From CAZUXY01 sp964624235 (lineage in GTDB: Bacteria > Spirochaetota > UBA4802 > UBA5368), in NCBI GenBank assembly GCA_964624235.1, contig CAZUXY010000014.1:1-64000 (forward strand): 64,000 nucleotides of DNA. The letters are read 5' to 3'. Shown piece by piece: positions 28,325-37,219 of the stretch. Position 1 is the stretch's first letter. Each line of letters starts with the position of its first letter. A program made the translations under genes and the position numbers. Under the pieces are notes generated by a model that made no database searches, was not told the DNA's origin, and was given only the letters and a program-made list of their open reading frames with translations.

Positions 28325-29818
28325 CTACAGCCCGAAAACCTGTCGCAGCTTGAGAGCTTCCTCAGCTCTGCCTTCAATCTTCAGCTTACCCTGCAGGTAT
28401 GCTATTTCAATGCGTTTTTTCTTAAGAAGGAGGGCCGCCCATACACCGGCCGGGACTACGAGTGTCATGATCGACTCTTTATCAATACTTCCTGTGTTCA
28501 ACTTAGCTTTACCCGCTGAAATAGTAAGAGTGAATTTTTCGTCTTTCACTCCTCCTTCTGGAAGCAAATGCAATCCTATTACCGCATCCCATCCAGATGC
28601 GGCCGCAGGGTCGAACCGATCTATCAGCTTTTCGGTCAATTCAACTGCACGGGCCGCGTACTTCGCCGAACTCCTCCCTCCGAAAATGCCCTGTTTTTTT
28701 GGTTTCAGCGGATTTTCACGTATTTCCCTTCGTGTGCGTTTCCAGTTATACAGCAGAGGAAACCTCTTTTCAAGTTCATCCAGATATACTTCTTTGCGTA
28801 ACAACGCCGATTTCTTCACTGCCAGTGAAAACTTTAAAATTTCCTTTGCGTCTTCAGCGGATAGTCTCGGCTCTTCTTTCCCCCTGATTGCATTAATGAA
28901 GTTTTGAGTCGACCCGGTAAATCCATCAGCCCAATCAGAACGAACGTTATAATGCTTCCATTTCTTTCCGTTAAACAGGCTCACGGGCGGACCGCATTTG
29001 ATATTCCCGTTGCAGCGGTTAACCACTATTATACCATGGGTACCGGAAATCTCCACCCATTCATCGTTGGTGTAATACTTAGAAGGAATATGCATGCGTG
29101 TCGCGGCCACATTCTCACATATGCCGTATTTGACACCGTCCCGGTATTTCCACATCACTACCGAGGGAGTGTCCAGCATTCCGTCCAGGGTATCTATCCA
29201 GGCTTTCACCCGGTCTACGCCACCCATGAGAAACCAGGACGTGGACCACAGGTGATGGCCGTGATCGAACATTTCCTCTCCAAACCCCCTGCTGAAATCA
29301 TCCATTCTCCACTGCCATGCTGTGGAGGGGACCTGCCATCCGCCCGATCCCCCGACGATGAGTTTAATCTTAAAATTGACCGGAGTACCTATTTCCCCGT
29401 TGTCTATCATTTTACGGACCTGCACGAAAGGCGGGTACCACACATAGCTGTCATACACTTTGAAAATCTTACCACTGTCGCGCGCGGCACTTATCATTCT
29501 GTCGGCGCTGTCCAGTCCCAGTGTTATGGGTTTCTGCAGTGAGATGTGTTTTCGTGCCGCGGCTGCATCGAGCACCTGGGCCTCATGGAGTTTGTGCGGA
29601 GTGAGTATCTCAACCGCGTCTATGTCAGGATCCGCCAGCAGTTCCCTGTGGTCCGTATAGGCTTTTCGGACTTTCCACATCTTTTTACGTCTCTCGGCCG
29701 TTTGAGGGTCGCTGTCGCAGACGGCATACAGACAGGCGTCCCTGTTGTTTTTATATCCCAGGTAATGGAGATCGGAAATCCTTCCGCATCCGATGAATCC
29801 CACCCTGATTTTATCCAT
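28325..29818 (-). CDS. Gfo/Idh/MocA oxidoreductase fused to an SCP2-like domain
   Basis: A 497-residue protein. Residues 1-~370 are a Gfo/Idh/MocA NAD(P)-dependent dehydrogenase: nucleotide fold IRVGFIGCGRISDLHYLG, the LQKPITLGLDSAD strand where the conserved EKP is QKP, and a substrate domain with GEEMFDHGHHLW. The C-terminal ~100 residues (FDPAAASGWDAVIG to LKLRQVFGL) resemble an SCP2 lipid-binding domain ending in the usual GKLKIEG...ALKL pattern. I chose the ATG at 29818 since AGGAGGAGGG precedes it and the fold begins there. It is divergent from the enolase-type gene and shares its operators. The fusion suggests a hydrophobic or membrane-bound substrate. Confidence 0.82.
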   Translation of the reverse strand: MDKIRVGFIGCGRISDLHYLGYKNNRDACLYAVCDSDPQTAERRKKMWKVRKAYTDHRELLADPDIDAVEILTPHKLHEAQVLDAAAARKHISLQKPITLGLDSADRMISAARDSGKIFKVYDSYVWYPPFVQVRKMIDNGEIGTPVNFKIKLIVGGSGGWQVPSTAWQWRMDDFSRGFGEEMFDHGHHLWSTSWFLMGGVDRVKAWIDTLDGMLDTPSVVMWKYRDGVKYGICENVAATRMHIPSKYYTNDEWVEISGTHGIIVVNRCNGNIKCGPPVSLFNGKKWKHYNVRSDWADGFTGSTQNFINAIRGKEEPRLSAEDAKEILKFSLAVKKSALLRKEVYLDELEKRFPLLYNWKRTRREIRENPLKPKKQGIFGGRSSAKYAARAVELTEKLIDRFDPAAASGWDAVIGLHLLPEGGVKDEKFTLTISAGKAKLNTGSIDKESIMTLVVPAGVWAALLLKKKRIEIAYLQGKLKIEGRAEEALKLRQVFGL

Positions 29819-29932
29819 GCCCCTCCTCCTGTACAAATCTAGCATTGCATGCGTCCGCGGTATGCCTGCAATACCGCTGCAAACCTCATAGAGACTGACA
29901 GCCGTGATGATGTGGTAAAGGATATCAGTATA

Positions 29933-29967
29933 TTGCACTTTATGCATCTTTGTTGCATATTAGTCAA
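29933..29967. promoter_or_regulatory. Divergent promoters overlapped by two IclR-type operator elements
   Basis: Plus strand: TTGCAC (29933-29938), 17 bases, CATATT (29956-29961). Minus strand: TTGACT (29967-29962), 17 bases, CATAAA (29944-29939). Both are overlapped by TGCACT-T-TATGCA (29934-29946) and TGCATA-T-TAGTCA (29954-29966), each two mismatches from the palindrome near the iclR-type gene and spaced 20 bases, two helical turns. Confidence 0.5.
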
Positions 29968-30092
29968 TAACTTTTTAGTACAGATTGATCAATTACACCC
30001 CGGATTACACACATTTCATTGTGTGATTCCGACATGTGTATACGAAAAAAATTTCTGTTCAAATTCTGCAAGTAACGGGTAAACTGGCTATC

Positions 30093-31286
30093 ATGCACGA
30101 TCATGGAAAGCAAACTGAAGCGCCGATCGTTGTGCGTATTGAACTGTTCCCCCTGTTCGTTCCCTTCAGGGAAGAAATTAAATCCGTCATGAGTTCCGGT
30201 GCGGGAGGTCTGGGAATGGCCATTCCCTCAGAGGATCCCTGGACCGGTGGTGATTTCGTCATCGGGAAAGTAACGACCGAAGACGGTAATTCCGGTATCG
30301 GTGAGGTATTCGTCTGGATGCCTGAAACCGGTATTTCAACTTACGCGGTAATCGAATCGGTTTCCCGGTATCTCGGGAAATACATTTTAGGCAACAGCCC
30401 TTTTGATATTGAACGCATACGACAACGTATGGATGCCAATGTAGCCCGCAATGAAGTTCCCAAGGGCCTGCTGGATATGGCCTGTTATGATCTGATGGGG
30501 AAGATCACGGGGCATTCCGTCTACGATCTTATCGGCGGGTGCGTCAAGGAAAGAATGCCCATGTCCGCGCTTATTCCTCTCACCGATCCGGGTACGATGG
30601 TTGATATAGCCGGCATGTTTTATGCCCAGGGATACCGAAGTTTCCGCGTCAAGCTCGGCGGTGGTATTTCCCACGACAGGGATATTATCGAATCCATCAG
30701 GAATAAACTGGGTGCAGGGGCGAAAATCAGGGTCGATTACAATCAGGCGTACCTGCCGGATGACGCCATACAGGCCATTCGCGCCATTGAGCCTTTCGTT
30801 ATCGACTGCGCCGAACAACCGGTATCAGCGATGGATGTGACGGGCATGGTGCATGTCCAGAAAAATGTAACGACTCCGCTGATGGCTCATGAAGGATGTT
30901 TTTCAATAAACGACTGTATCTCGCTTGCTGAAATAGGCGCCGTTAATATACTGGGTATTAATTCCGAGCGTCCCGGGGGACTCAGTTGCGCGCTTCAAAT
31001 CATTTCTTACGCCGAAAAGTGCGGCATGGGAGTGGTGATACACAATCAGCCTCTCGGCATTTCATCAGCCATGCACCTGCATCTGGCATGCGCCCGTTAT
31101 AACTCACTGGGTCATGCCCCGGAAGTATTCGGTCATATCATGTTTGAGGACGATTTGATCCTGGAAGAACTCGATTACAGCGGCGGATGCGCCGTGGTTC
31201 CCGCCGGTCCCGGATGGGGCGTTACCCTCGATGATGACGCATTGTCGCGTTATCAGACCGGTGAATCAGTCATAATAAGGATATAA
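30093..31286 (+). CDS. Enolase-superfamily enzyme (mandelate racemase/muconate lactonizing type)
   Basis: A protein of about 397 residues with a capping domain and a modified TIM barrel. Visible catalytic features: R-V-K at the end of the second strand (FRVKLGGG), metal ligands in RVDYNQAY (Asp), CAEQP (Glu) and MAHEG (Glu), and a His in VVIHNQPLG that could act as base. This fits an acid-sugar dehydratase, racemase or cycloisomerase. I prefer ATG 30093; a GTG at 30036 would add 19 unconserved-looking residues, and neither start has a strong ribosome binding site. The amidohydrolase gene begins four bases after its stop. Confidence 0.85.
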   Translation: MHDHGKQTEAPIVVRIELFPLFVPFREEIKSVMSSGAGGLGMAIPSEDPWTGGDFVIGKVTTEDGNSGIGEVFVWMPETGISTYAVIESVSRYLGKYILGNSPFDIERIRQRMDANVARNEVPKGLLDMACYDLMGKITGHSVYDLIGGCVKERMPMSALIPLTDPGTMVDIAGMFYAQGYRSFRVKLGGGISHDRDIIESIRNKLGAGAKIRVDYNQAYLPDDAIQAIRAIEPFVIDCAEQPVSAMDVTGMVHVQKNVTTPLMAHEGCFSINDCISLAEIGAVNILGINSERPGGLSCALQIISYAEKCGMGVVIHNQPLGISSAMHLHLACARYNSLGHAPEVFGHIMFEDDLILEELDYSGGCAVVPAGPGWGVTLDDDALSRYQTGESVIIRI

Positions 31287-31290
31287 ACCA

Positions 31291-32901
31291 GTGTTTGGCG
31301 GGGAAAAAGAGATTCTGTTCAGCGGCGGGACTGTACGTACTATGGACCCGGATAACCCGGTAGCCGAGGCTGTTGCGGTAAAAAACGGCATTATTGCTGC
31401 AGTGGGTACCACCGCATACTGCCGCTCATTCCTTGGGTCCCTTTATGAACATAAACCTCTTGCCGGAAACACTCTGCTGCCAGGTTTTATAGACACCCAT
31501 ATGCATCCGACTGTACTCATTTTTTTTGAACTGAATCTTGATCTGTATGGTGTCTCTTCCATTGAAGAACTGAAAAATCGCATCAGCACCGCGGCCATGC
31601 TCAAGAAGCCCGGAGAATGGGTTATTGCCCTGAATTTAGACGAACAGAATTTCGACATACCGGCGCTGCCCAACCGCCACGACCTCGATGAAGCCTGCCC
31701 GAACCATCCCGTCATTATCCTTAAACATGACGGTCACAGCATCTTCGCCAATACCCGTGCCCTCGACATCGCCTCAGTAACCGTCAATACACCCGATCCC
31801 GCCGGAGGGGTCATTGAGAGAGATGAGTCAGGCGCACCGACCGGTTTTTTAAAAGAAAGCGCCGTGCCGCTTATGCTTGCGGCTATGCCGTTTCCCGATG
31901 AAGCAGTTTTACGAGAAGGGGCCGTATCGGCCTTTACTAAACTTGCCGGTTACGGCATCACATCGTTGGGTACTATTTTACAGTCTGGTGCTGAAGGACC
32001 CGCGGGAAACGCCGGCGCCTTTGACATACCCCTTATGCAGATGCTGTCTGATTACATACCACAGCACATCCGCGCCTACGTTACCGTTTCCAATATCGGT
32101 ACCATCGATTCACTGAGGGGAACGTCCCTCCATAAACCCGATTCTCTCCCCGCAAGATCCGTGGGAGGTATAAAACTGTATGCCGACGGCACATTCTCAT
32201 CCAGCACCGCCTTCATGTTTGAACCGTTCGCAGATGCTCCCGGAAACCGCGGTTTTCTGGTACACGACAATGAGGAATTATACCGTTGCATGGAAGAAGC
32301 CCATATCCGTGACTATCAGGTCTTGATACACGCCATAGGCGATGCCGCAAACAGGACCTGCGCGGATCTCTATAGCCGTTTGATGGAGCGGCACCCTTCC
32401 GCATCTTCCCGACACAGAGTGGAACACGCTTCACAGCTCGATCCCCAGATCATAGCCGACTTTACCCGCCTGGGTATTACCGCGTCGGTGCAGCCCATGT
32501 TCATTCATTCCGAGAGAAACTGGTTATATCGCCGGCTTGGACGCGACCGGTTGAAACACACGTATCCTTTCAGGTCGATGCTTGAAGCAGGTATCACCCT
32601 TGCTGGCGCCTCGGATGCGCCTATTGAGTCACCCGATGTGCTTCACGCCTTGAGTTGTTGTGTTCTTCGTGAAGGTTTCGAGATCCGGGAAAGTATTTCC
32701 ATAGAACAGGCGTTACGGATGTATACTTCAGACGCCGCGTTTGCTCTTTGCGAAGAAAAGGTTAAAGGCAGGCTTTCCCCCGGCATGAACGCAGATATGG
32801 TGATACTCTCGGATGATCCCTTCATGGTTCCGGCCGGTAAAATTAAAGATATCCGTATAGTGCACACCATGATTTCGGGGAAGCCGGTGTATACCGCCTG
32901 A
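31291..32901 (+). CDS. YtcJ-like metal-dependent amidohydrolase
   Basis: A 536-residue enzyme starting at GTG. The amidohydrolase pattern is clear: SGGTVRTMDPDNPVAEAVAV at the N-terminal beta-sandwich, PGFIDTHMHP with the first metal histidines, HAIGDAANR, HRVEHAS, and GASDAPIESPD with the last metal Asp. This subgroup includes deacetylases and amidases with mostly unknown substrates. It is coupled to the enolase-type gene four bases upstream and shares its operator-bearing promoter. It may release the acid that the enolase-type enzyme then acts on, or hydrolyse a lactam or lactone ring. Confidence 0.87.
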   Translation: MFGGEKEILFSGGTVRTMDPDNPVAEAVAVKNGIIAAVGTTAYCRSFLGSLYEHKPLAGNTLLPGFIDTHMHPTVLIFFELNLDLYGVSSIEELKNRISTAAMLKKPGEWVIALNLDEQNFDIPALPNRHDLDEACPNHPVIILKHDGHSIFANTRALDIASVTVNTPDPAGGVIERDESGAPTGFLKESAVPLMLAAMPFPDEAVLREGAVSAFTKLAGYGITSLGTILQSGAEGPAGNAGAFDIPLMQMLSDYIPQHIRAYVTVSNIGTIDSLRGTSLHKPDSLPARSVGGIKLYADGTFSSSTAFMFEPFADAPGNRGFLVHDNEELYRCMEEAHIRDYQVLIHAIGDAANRTCADLYSRLMERHPSASSRHRVEHASQLDPQIIADFTRLGITASVQPMFIHSERNWLYRRLGRDRLKHTYPFRSMLEAGITLAGASDAPIESPDVLHALSCCVLREGFEIRESISIEQALRMYTSDAAFALCEEKVKGRLSPGMNADMVILSDDPFMVPAGKIKDIRIVHTMISGKPVYTA

Positions 32902-32974
32902 ATCCCGGTACTGCCGCTTATACAGCTGAAAAGAAATAATAATCCGCTGTATTCCATTAAAGGTGCATCAGACG

Positions 32975-33970
32975 TTATGCCTGTTGCTGATGTATGCTCA
33001 GATACACCAGTGTTTGATTGAGGAGTTGATACGCTATCTCTCCGAAGGTTATGGGACCCGTTATACCGCCGGTTTTTTTCCCTTCAAGTTCCGAGTACAG
33101 GTAATTAAGGATACAATTGCATGAAAACAGTATATTACCTGAATCCTCAGGCATCTTTGAAATAAACGCATTCACATAATCGGCAACGGGTTTTGCATGG
33201 CGGTATTCTATCCCTGCAAATACAGGAGCATAAAAATCCACCACACCTTCCGCGGTGTTTATTTTTTGAAAGGAAATGTTCACCATGGCGCCCGCATAAT
33301 TCGCCACTAGCGGCAGCCTGGTATCAATGCCTTTTTCCGTCAGATACTGCGCAAAATTCGTTTCCCTGCCGTTGATCATCGCAACGGTCGTGCTGAATCC
33401 TGTTCCGGGAAAGGTGATGATGTCCCCCTCCCCCTGCTCGAAAATATTTACTATATCAATGTCAGCGTACATGTTGTCGGGAAGAGAAACCTGCATTACC
33501 ACCGCCTGGTCTTCCAGCATCTTCCCCTTTTCACCGAAAAACACCTTCGGTTTTATTTTTCCGATGTCATCGAGAAACACGCCGGAGACCCATCCGATTA
33601 GCGGAGATACGGCGAAATTCCGGTATTGTGGAGCCTCCATCGCAAACGATAAATGGAGAGAACTTGCGGCTGGCACTATTATAATACTGAAGCCGTTCTC
33701 CGGCGCATCTTTATAAATATCGTTGATGCTCCGTTCATTAAAGGTCCTGATTACCGTTTTGCCGCCGTATGAGGGTATTTCAGTAACATATACCTTCTCC
33801 CGGGACATACACCCGCCCTTTTCGGTCATGAAATAGGGTATGGTACCGCCTATCCAGTGGCCTTCGGGCATATCCCTGAGGAGTTCTTCATCGGCGGCAA
33901 GAACCAGTTTCTTGCCCATGGTAATCATCTGTTTTACTTCATCGCCGCTGTACGTTACCCTGGACATCAT
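32975..33970 (-). CDS. Conserved protein of unknown function, FIST/DUF6976-like
   Basis: A 331-residue protein without signal peptide or membrane helices. The start MSRVTYSGDEVKQMI and the segment PEGHWIGGTIPYFM resemble a family I associate with DUF6976, and NILFSCNCILNYLYSELEGK near the C-terminus resembles the end of FIST-type sensory domains. FIST domains are thought to bind small ligands such as amino acids. It overlaps the small upstream gene by four bases (ATGA), so the two are coupled. Assignment to the family is from memory of its pattern and is only moderately sure. Confidence 0.6.
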   Translation of the reverse strand: MMSRVTYSGDEVKQMITMGKKLVLAADEELLRDMPEGHWIGGTIPYFMTEKGGCMSREKVYVTEIPSYGGKTVIRTFNERSINDIYKDAPENGFSIIIVPAASSLHLSFAMEAPQYRNFAVSPLIGWVSGVFLDDIGKIKPKVFFGEKGKMLEDQAVVMQVSLPDNMYADIDIVNIFEQGEGDIITFPGTGFSTTVAMINGRETNFAQYLTEKGIDTRLPLVANYAGAMVNISFQKINTAEGVVDFYAPVFAGIEYRHAKPVADYVNAFISKMPEDSGNILFSCNCILNYLYSELEGKKTGGITGPITFGEIAYQLLNQTLVYLSIHQQQA

Positions 33971-34212
33971 ACTCCTCCTGAGCCGATTATTCTTTTCAGA
34001 TCTTTCTGTACTTTAGGGATGTGCATGTTCTTGACCAATAAAGACCGTATTTCTTCTGAACCTTTCTGTAATTGATCGGTACCGGGATTCATTTTCACTT
34101 CCAAACGAAGTCGTGCCAGAAGGATTTTCAAGGCAAGAAACTCCAGATCAGGTGTTGAATTTCCCAGGATGAGATCCCCCCAAACGCCGCTGGTACTGTC
34201 AGGTACATTCAT
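33967..34212 (-). CDS. Small conserved-looking protein coupled to the FIST-like gene
   Basis: An 81-residue, mostly helical, soluble protein (MNVPDSTSGVWGDLILGNS at the start, basic C-terminus). I chose the ATG at 34212 since GGAGGG lies five bases upstream; an earlier ATG at 34233 is also possible. Its last bases overlap the next start by ATGA, a strong sign of real translation. I do not recognise it. Confidence 0.6.
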   Translation of the reverse strand: MNVPDSTSGVWGDLILGNSTPDLEFLALKILLARLRLEVKMNPGTDQLQKGSEEIRSLLVKNMHIPKVQKDLKRIIGSGGV

Positions 34213-34436
34213 CCTATCCCTCCGGAATGACATTATCCTCGATCGGAACTCATCGATAAAGTGCGGCAGTGGTTAACTCATTGAGACTTTAGCAAAAGCT
34301 TAAAAGTTCTTATGGAATATATATAGCGATATACCACCGTACATTATCGTTCAATTATTGTCCAGAAACAATATACTTACGGATTGTAATCTTATTTCAA
34401 CCCGGACATATGAATTCAGAATTAACACCGGTTTTA

Positions 34437-34895
34437 CTATTTACGCAAATATATGTCCAGCAGGCTCGCGTTTCTAATTTCCAGACGGTTTTTTGCAATC
34501 CATGCGATCTTTTTCATAAAGAGGTATCCAAGGCGGTAATCCTCATTAAACAGTTTTTCCAACGCCCCGGCTTCCCAGGTAAACACCACGGTGTCCGAGA
34601 CCGCTTTCCCATAGGCGGTATAATACTTCTGCTCGGATTCAATAAGCGCCGAAAAACCGAAAATGTGTCCGGGCTTTATCATTTCCATTCGGATGGTCCG
34701 GTACTGGTCAATGGTAATGCCCAGCTCCACCTCACCCTTTACCACCGCGAATAATTTATCGGCCTTCTCGTTTTGCCTGAAAATATAATCGTGTTCCGCG
34801 TAGTGTTCCCTGAGGGTAATCAACGCCAGCTTTTTCAGCATTCCCTCTTCGAGATCGTTAAACAAGATCACCGATTTCAGTTCAGTATGATCCAT
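34437..34895 (-). CDS. Cyclic nucleotide-binding domain protein without HTH
   Basis: A 152-residue protein made of one cNMP-binding beta-roll: HDYIFRQNEKADKLFAVVKG, PGHIFGFSALIES (position of the phosphate-binding cassette) and C-terminal helices. No DNA-binding helix-turn-helix follows, unlike Crp. The cassette lacks the usual RxAT arginine (it reads QKYYTAYGKA), so ligand binding is uncertain. Start chosen at 34895 with AAGGAGG upstream. It may sense the nucleotide made by cyclases like that at 12087-14960. It lies about 220 bases upstream of the small gene and the FIST-like gene on the same strand. Confidence 0.8.
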   Translation of the reverse strand: MDHTELKSVILFNDLEEGMLKKLALITLREHYAEHDYIFRQNEKADKLFAVVKGEVELGITIDQYRTIRMEMIKPGHIFGFSALIESEQKYYTAYGKAVSDTVVFTWEAGALEKLFNEDYRLGYLFMKKIAWIAKNRLEIRNASLLDIYLRK

Positions 34896-35216
34896 CAAAC
34901 CGCCCTCCTTCCGCCCAAACCATACATCAATAGAATACCTCAAAACCGGAAACGTGTCAATATTTCCACAAAGATGTTATACTTTGAAAAATAAACCATT
35001 TTATTGTTATCCCGAACAAGGCCGTGATTGTAGTCTTTGCCGCTGAATTTCACAAAAAAACTGAAATTCCGGTATTCGGTTGTCCATCGTGGTATCACTG
35101 AGTATAATGAGAGTAGTGTAATTTTTCCGGAGTAATTGATAAAGCAACAGCTGGATGATAGTCCGGCTGTCGATTAAATTCAAATACGCGCATGTCAACT
35201 GTTACAGTACAGGCGT

Positions 35217-35699
35217 TTATCTTCTTGGAGTGCCGTGGAACCTGGGCGTTCCGTGATAACGCGGAGTCCCTGAGTACGACGGCTTCTCGCGATACACGTC
35301 GCCCTTAACCCTGCCTTCGAGCCGGTCCAGCGAATTCTGAAAAGACATTTTCAGCATCGGGTTCATCTCGCCGGGGATTAATGCCTTGAGCGGGGGTATG
35401 GCCTTCTTGAAATTAAAATACGCAGCTGTATCGGCGGCGAGTAAACGGACAGTATAATCTCTTTTCACATCCCTAATCAGGATAATGAGATTGTTCTTGG
35501 CAATTTCGAACTTTGCCTTGTCGCCGGCCAACTCCCCGTTTCTCAGTTTCCCCAGAGCCTGAAGCGCAGTCATCTGTTCGGGGCTCATCATCCCTTTGAT
35601 GATGTCATCCGCTCCGCCCTGTGAATAAATGGTCCCGGTCATCAATACGCATCCGAAAATTAAAACCGTAAGGGGAACAAACACTGTTTTTTTCATCAA
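35217..35699 (-). CDS. Secreted protein with C-terminal GTPR repeats
   Basis: A 160-residue protein with a signal peptide (VFVPLTVLIFGCVLMTGTIYS, cleavage near residue 27). The middle is helical and HEAT-repeat-like (LIILIRDVKRDYTVRLLAADTA; AIPPLKALIPG). The last ~20 residues are a triple repeat of GTPR followed by Y, F or R and usually HG. It should be periplasmic or surface-exposed. The function is unknown. A Cys in the signal region (FGCVLMTG) is too early for a standard lipobox call. Confidence 0.65.
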   Translation of the reverse strand: MMKKTVFVPLTVLIFGCVLMTGTIYSQGGADDIIKGMMSPEQMTALQALGKLRNGELAGDKAKFEIAKNNLIILIRDVKRDYTVRLLAADTAAYFNFKKAIPPLKALIPGEMNPMLKMSFQNSLDRLEGRVKGDVYREKPSYSGTPRYHGTPRFHGTPRR

Positions 35700-35940
35700 A
35701 AGCCTCCCTTATCTTTCCAGTCTTGGGTATCGTTCCTGATAGCCACGGTATGTGAAAATATTACCGGCTGAACTTTGTCAACATAAATAGAAACATGAAA
35801 AAAGAATTACATGGTTTTTAAAAACCGTTATTCTTGTTATTATACATGCCGCCATGTTCATACACCTTATCGTCTTCACCGGTGGCAGTTTTTTAATACT
35901 CTGGATAATTACTGGAACCGGCCCGATTCGGCATCGTAAA

Positions 35941-36996
35941 TTACTTAAGGTGCCATGCTCCCTTAGATGCGGCTTTTACCAGTGATTCCAAGGGGATAAT
36001 TACCAGACCTCTGCCGTCAAACACCTTGGACATGGCGTTCCTGGTCTGCTTTAATTCGGTAACATATATAATCTCGGCGCCATGTTCGTCACGTATTCTG
36101 CATGATGATGTCTGCCCTATCCCGGATATTTTATATCGTACTATGGTTTTGGATGGTACATCGTACATTTTCAAAAAACCGTCGCCCGGGTCGGTCATCC
36201 AGATCCTTCCCCTTCTGTCGGTGCAAAGATCATCCACTGCTTCAAAAAGACGAGTTTTAAAATAAAGTGGTTTCATTTCTTTTGAACCGGGGGCGAAAGT
36301 ATATATCCCCATGATGGTTGTACTCAGGTACATCATGCCGGTTCTGTGATCACAGTAAATCCCATTGGCAAGGCCGGCGTCGTCGAGATAAACCTTCGGA
36401 TGGAACGCGTCTGTTCCCTTTACCTTCATGCTGTAGACATGACCCTTGGGCTTCAAAAAGTCGAAATTACTCGAAGCGAAATAGCATGTACCGGCCGCAT
36501 CGAAAGCCAGGCCGTTAAGTGAGGGGTAGTCACCGGTAACTCTGACCAGAGTGACCAGATCCCTGTCGATGCGGTAAACCGATCCGCCCTTGGCCATCCA
36601 CTCATCCCCCTTATGAGTACCGACTCCCAGGTATAAATAGCCGTCCGGACCTTTATCTATACCCAGCACCATGGTGCCGATTTTCCTGGATTTGACTATG
36701 GACATACCTGGTCCATTGCCGCCGTCGATAAGGTGAATATGCCCTGTCAGATCGGTGACATACACCCTGCGGGTGTGTTTTTCGAGGTATAGGTTTTCAC
36801 AGGCCTTCATTCCGGTAACAAACACACTCCCGGTAAGTGTTTGTAAACCCGTCTCTACCCGATGTTCTTTCACCTCTGTGGAAAACCTCGCCAGATGCGG
36901 CGCCGACGCACATATAAATATCGATCCGGCGATCACACAGCAAGCAGCAACCAGCAGTACTATAATTATAATTCTAACGATTTTTTCTGCGCTCAT
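35941..36996 (-). CDS. SMP-30/strictosidine synthase-like beta-propeller, membrane anchored
   Basis: A 351-residue protein with one N-terminal membrane helix (about residues 7-31) and a periplasmic six-bladed propeller-type domain. Blade-like segments include VYVTDLTGHIHLID, GPDGYLYLGVG, LAFDAAGTCYFASSN, GIYCDHRTGMMYLSTT and DDLCTDRRGRIWMTDPGDG, which resemble gluconolactonase/SMP-30 and strictosidine synthase family repeats. It may be a lactonase or a non-catalytic binding protein. It stands alone on the minus strand. Confidence 0.7.
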   Translation of the reverse strand: MSAEKIVRIIIIVLLVAACCVIAGSIFICASAPHLARFSTEVKEHRVETGLQTLTGSVFVTGMKACENLYLEKHTRRVYVTDLTGHIHLIDGGNGPGMSIVKSRKIGTMVLGIDKGPDGYLYLGVGTHKGDEWMAKGGSVYRIDRDLVTLVRVTGDYPSLNGLAFDAAGTCYFASSNFDFLKPKGHVYSMKVKGTDAFHPKVYLDDAGLANGIYCDHRTGMMYLSTTIMGIYTFAPGSKEMKPLYFKTRLFEAVDDLCTDRRGRIWMTDPGDGFLKMYDVPSKTIVRYKISGIGQTSSCRIRDEHGAEIIYVTELKQTRNAMSKVFDGRGLVIIPLESLVKAASKGAWHLK

Positions 36997-37219
36997 ATCA
37001 CATTTTCATCCCTGTAGCATGTTGTGGTTATAAAATAAAAGTCGTTTAAAATTCAGTCCCTGTCAATGATGTTTCTTCAATATTAATTCAAGCGTTCTGT
37101 CCATTTAGAATCCCGGGAAGGGAAAATATTATTATGTATGCATATTTGTCACTTTTTTATGAAGTTTTTATGACGATACTACTATAAAGACAACATAAAA
37201 TATAAAATGGATAGCGAAT

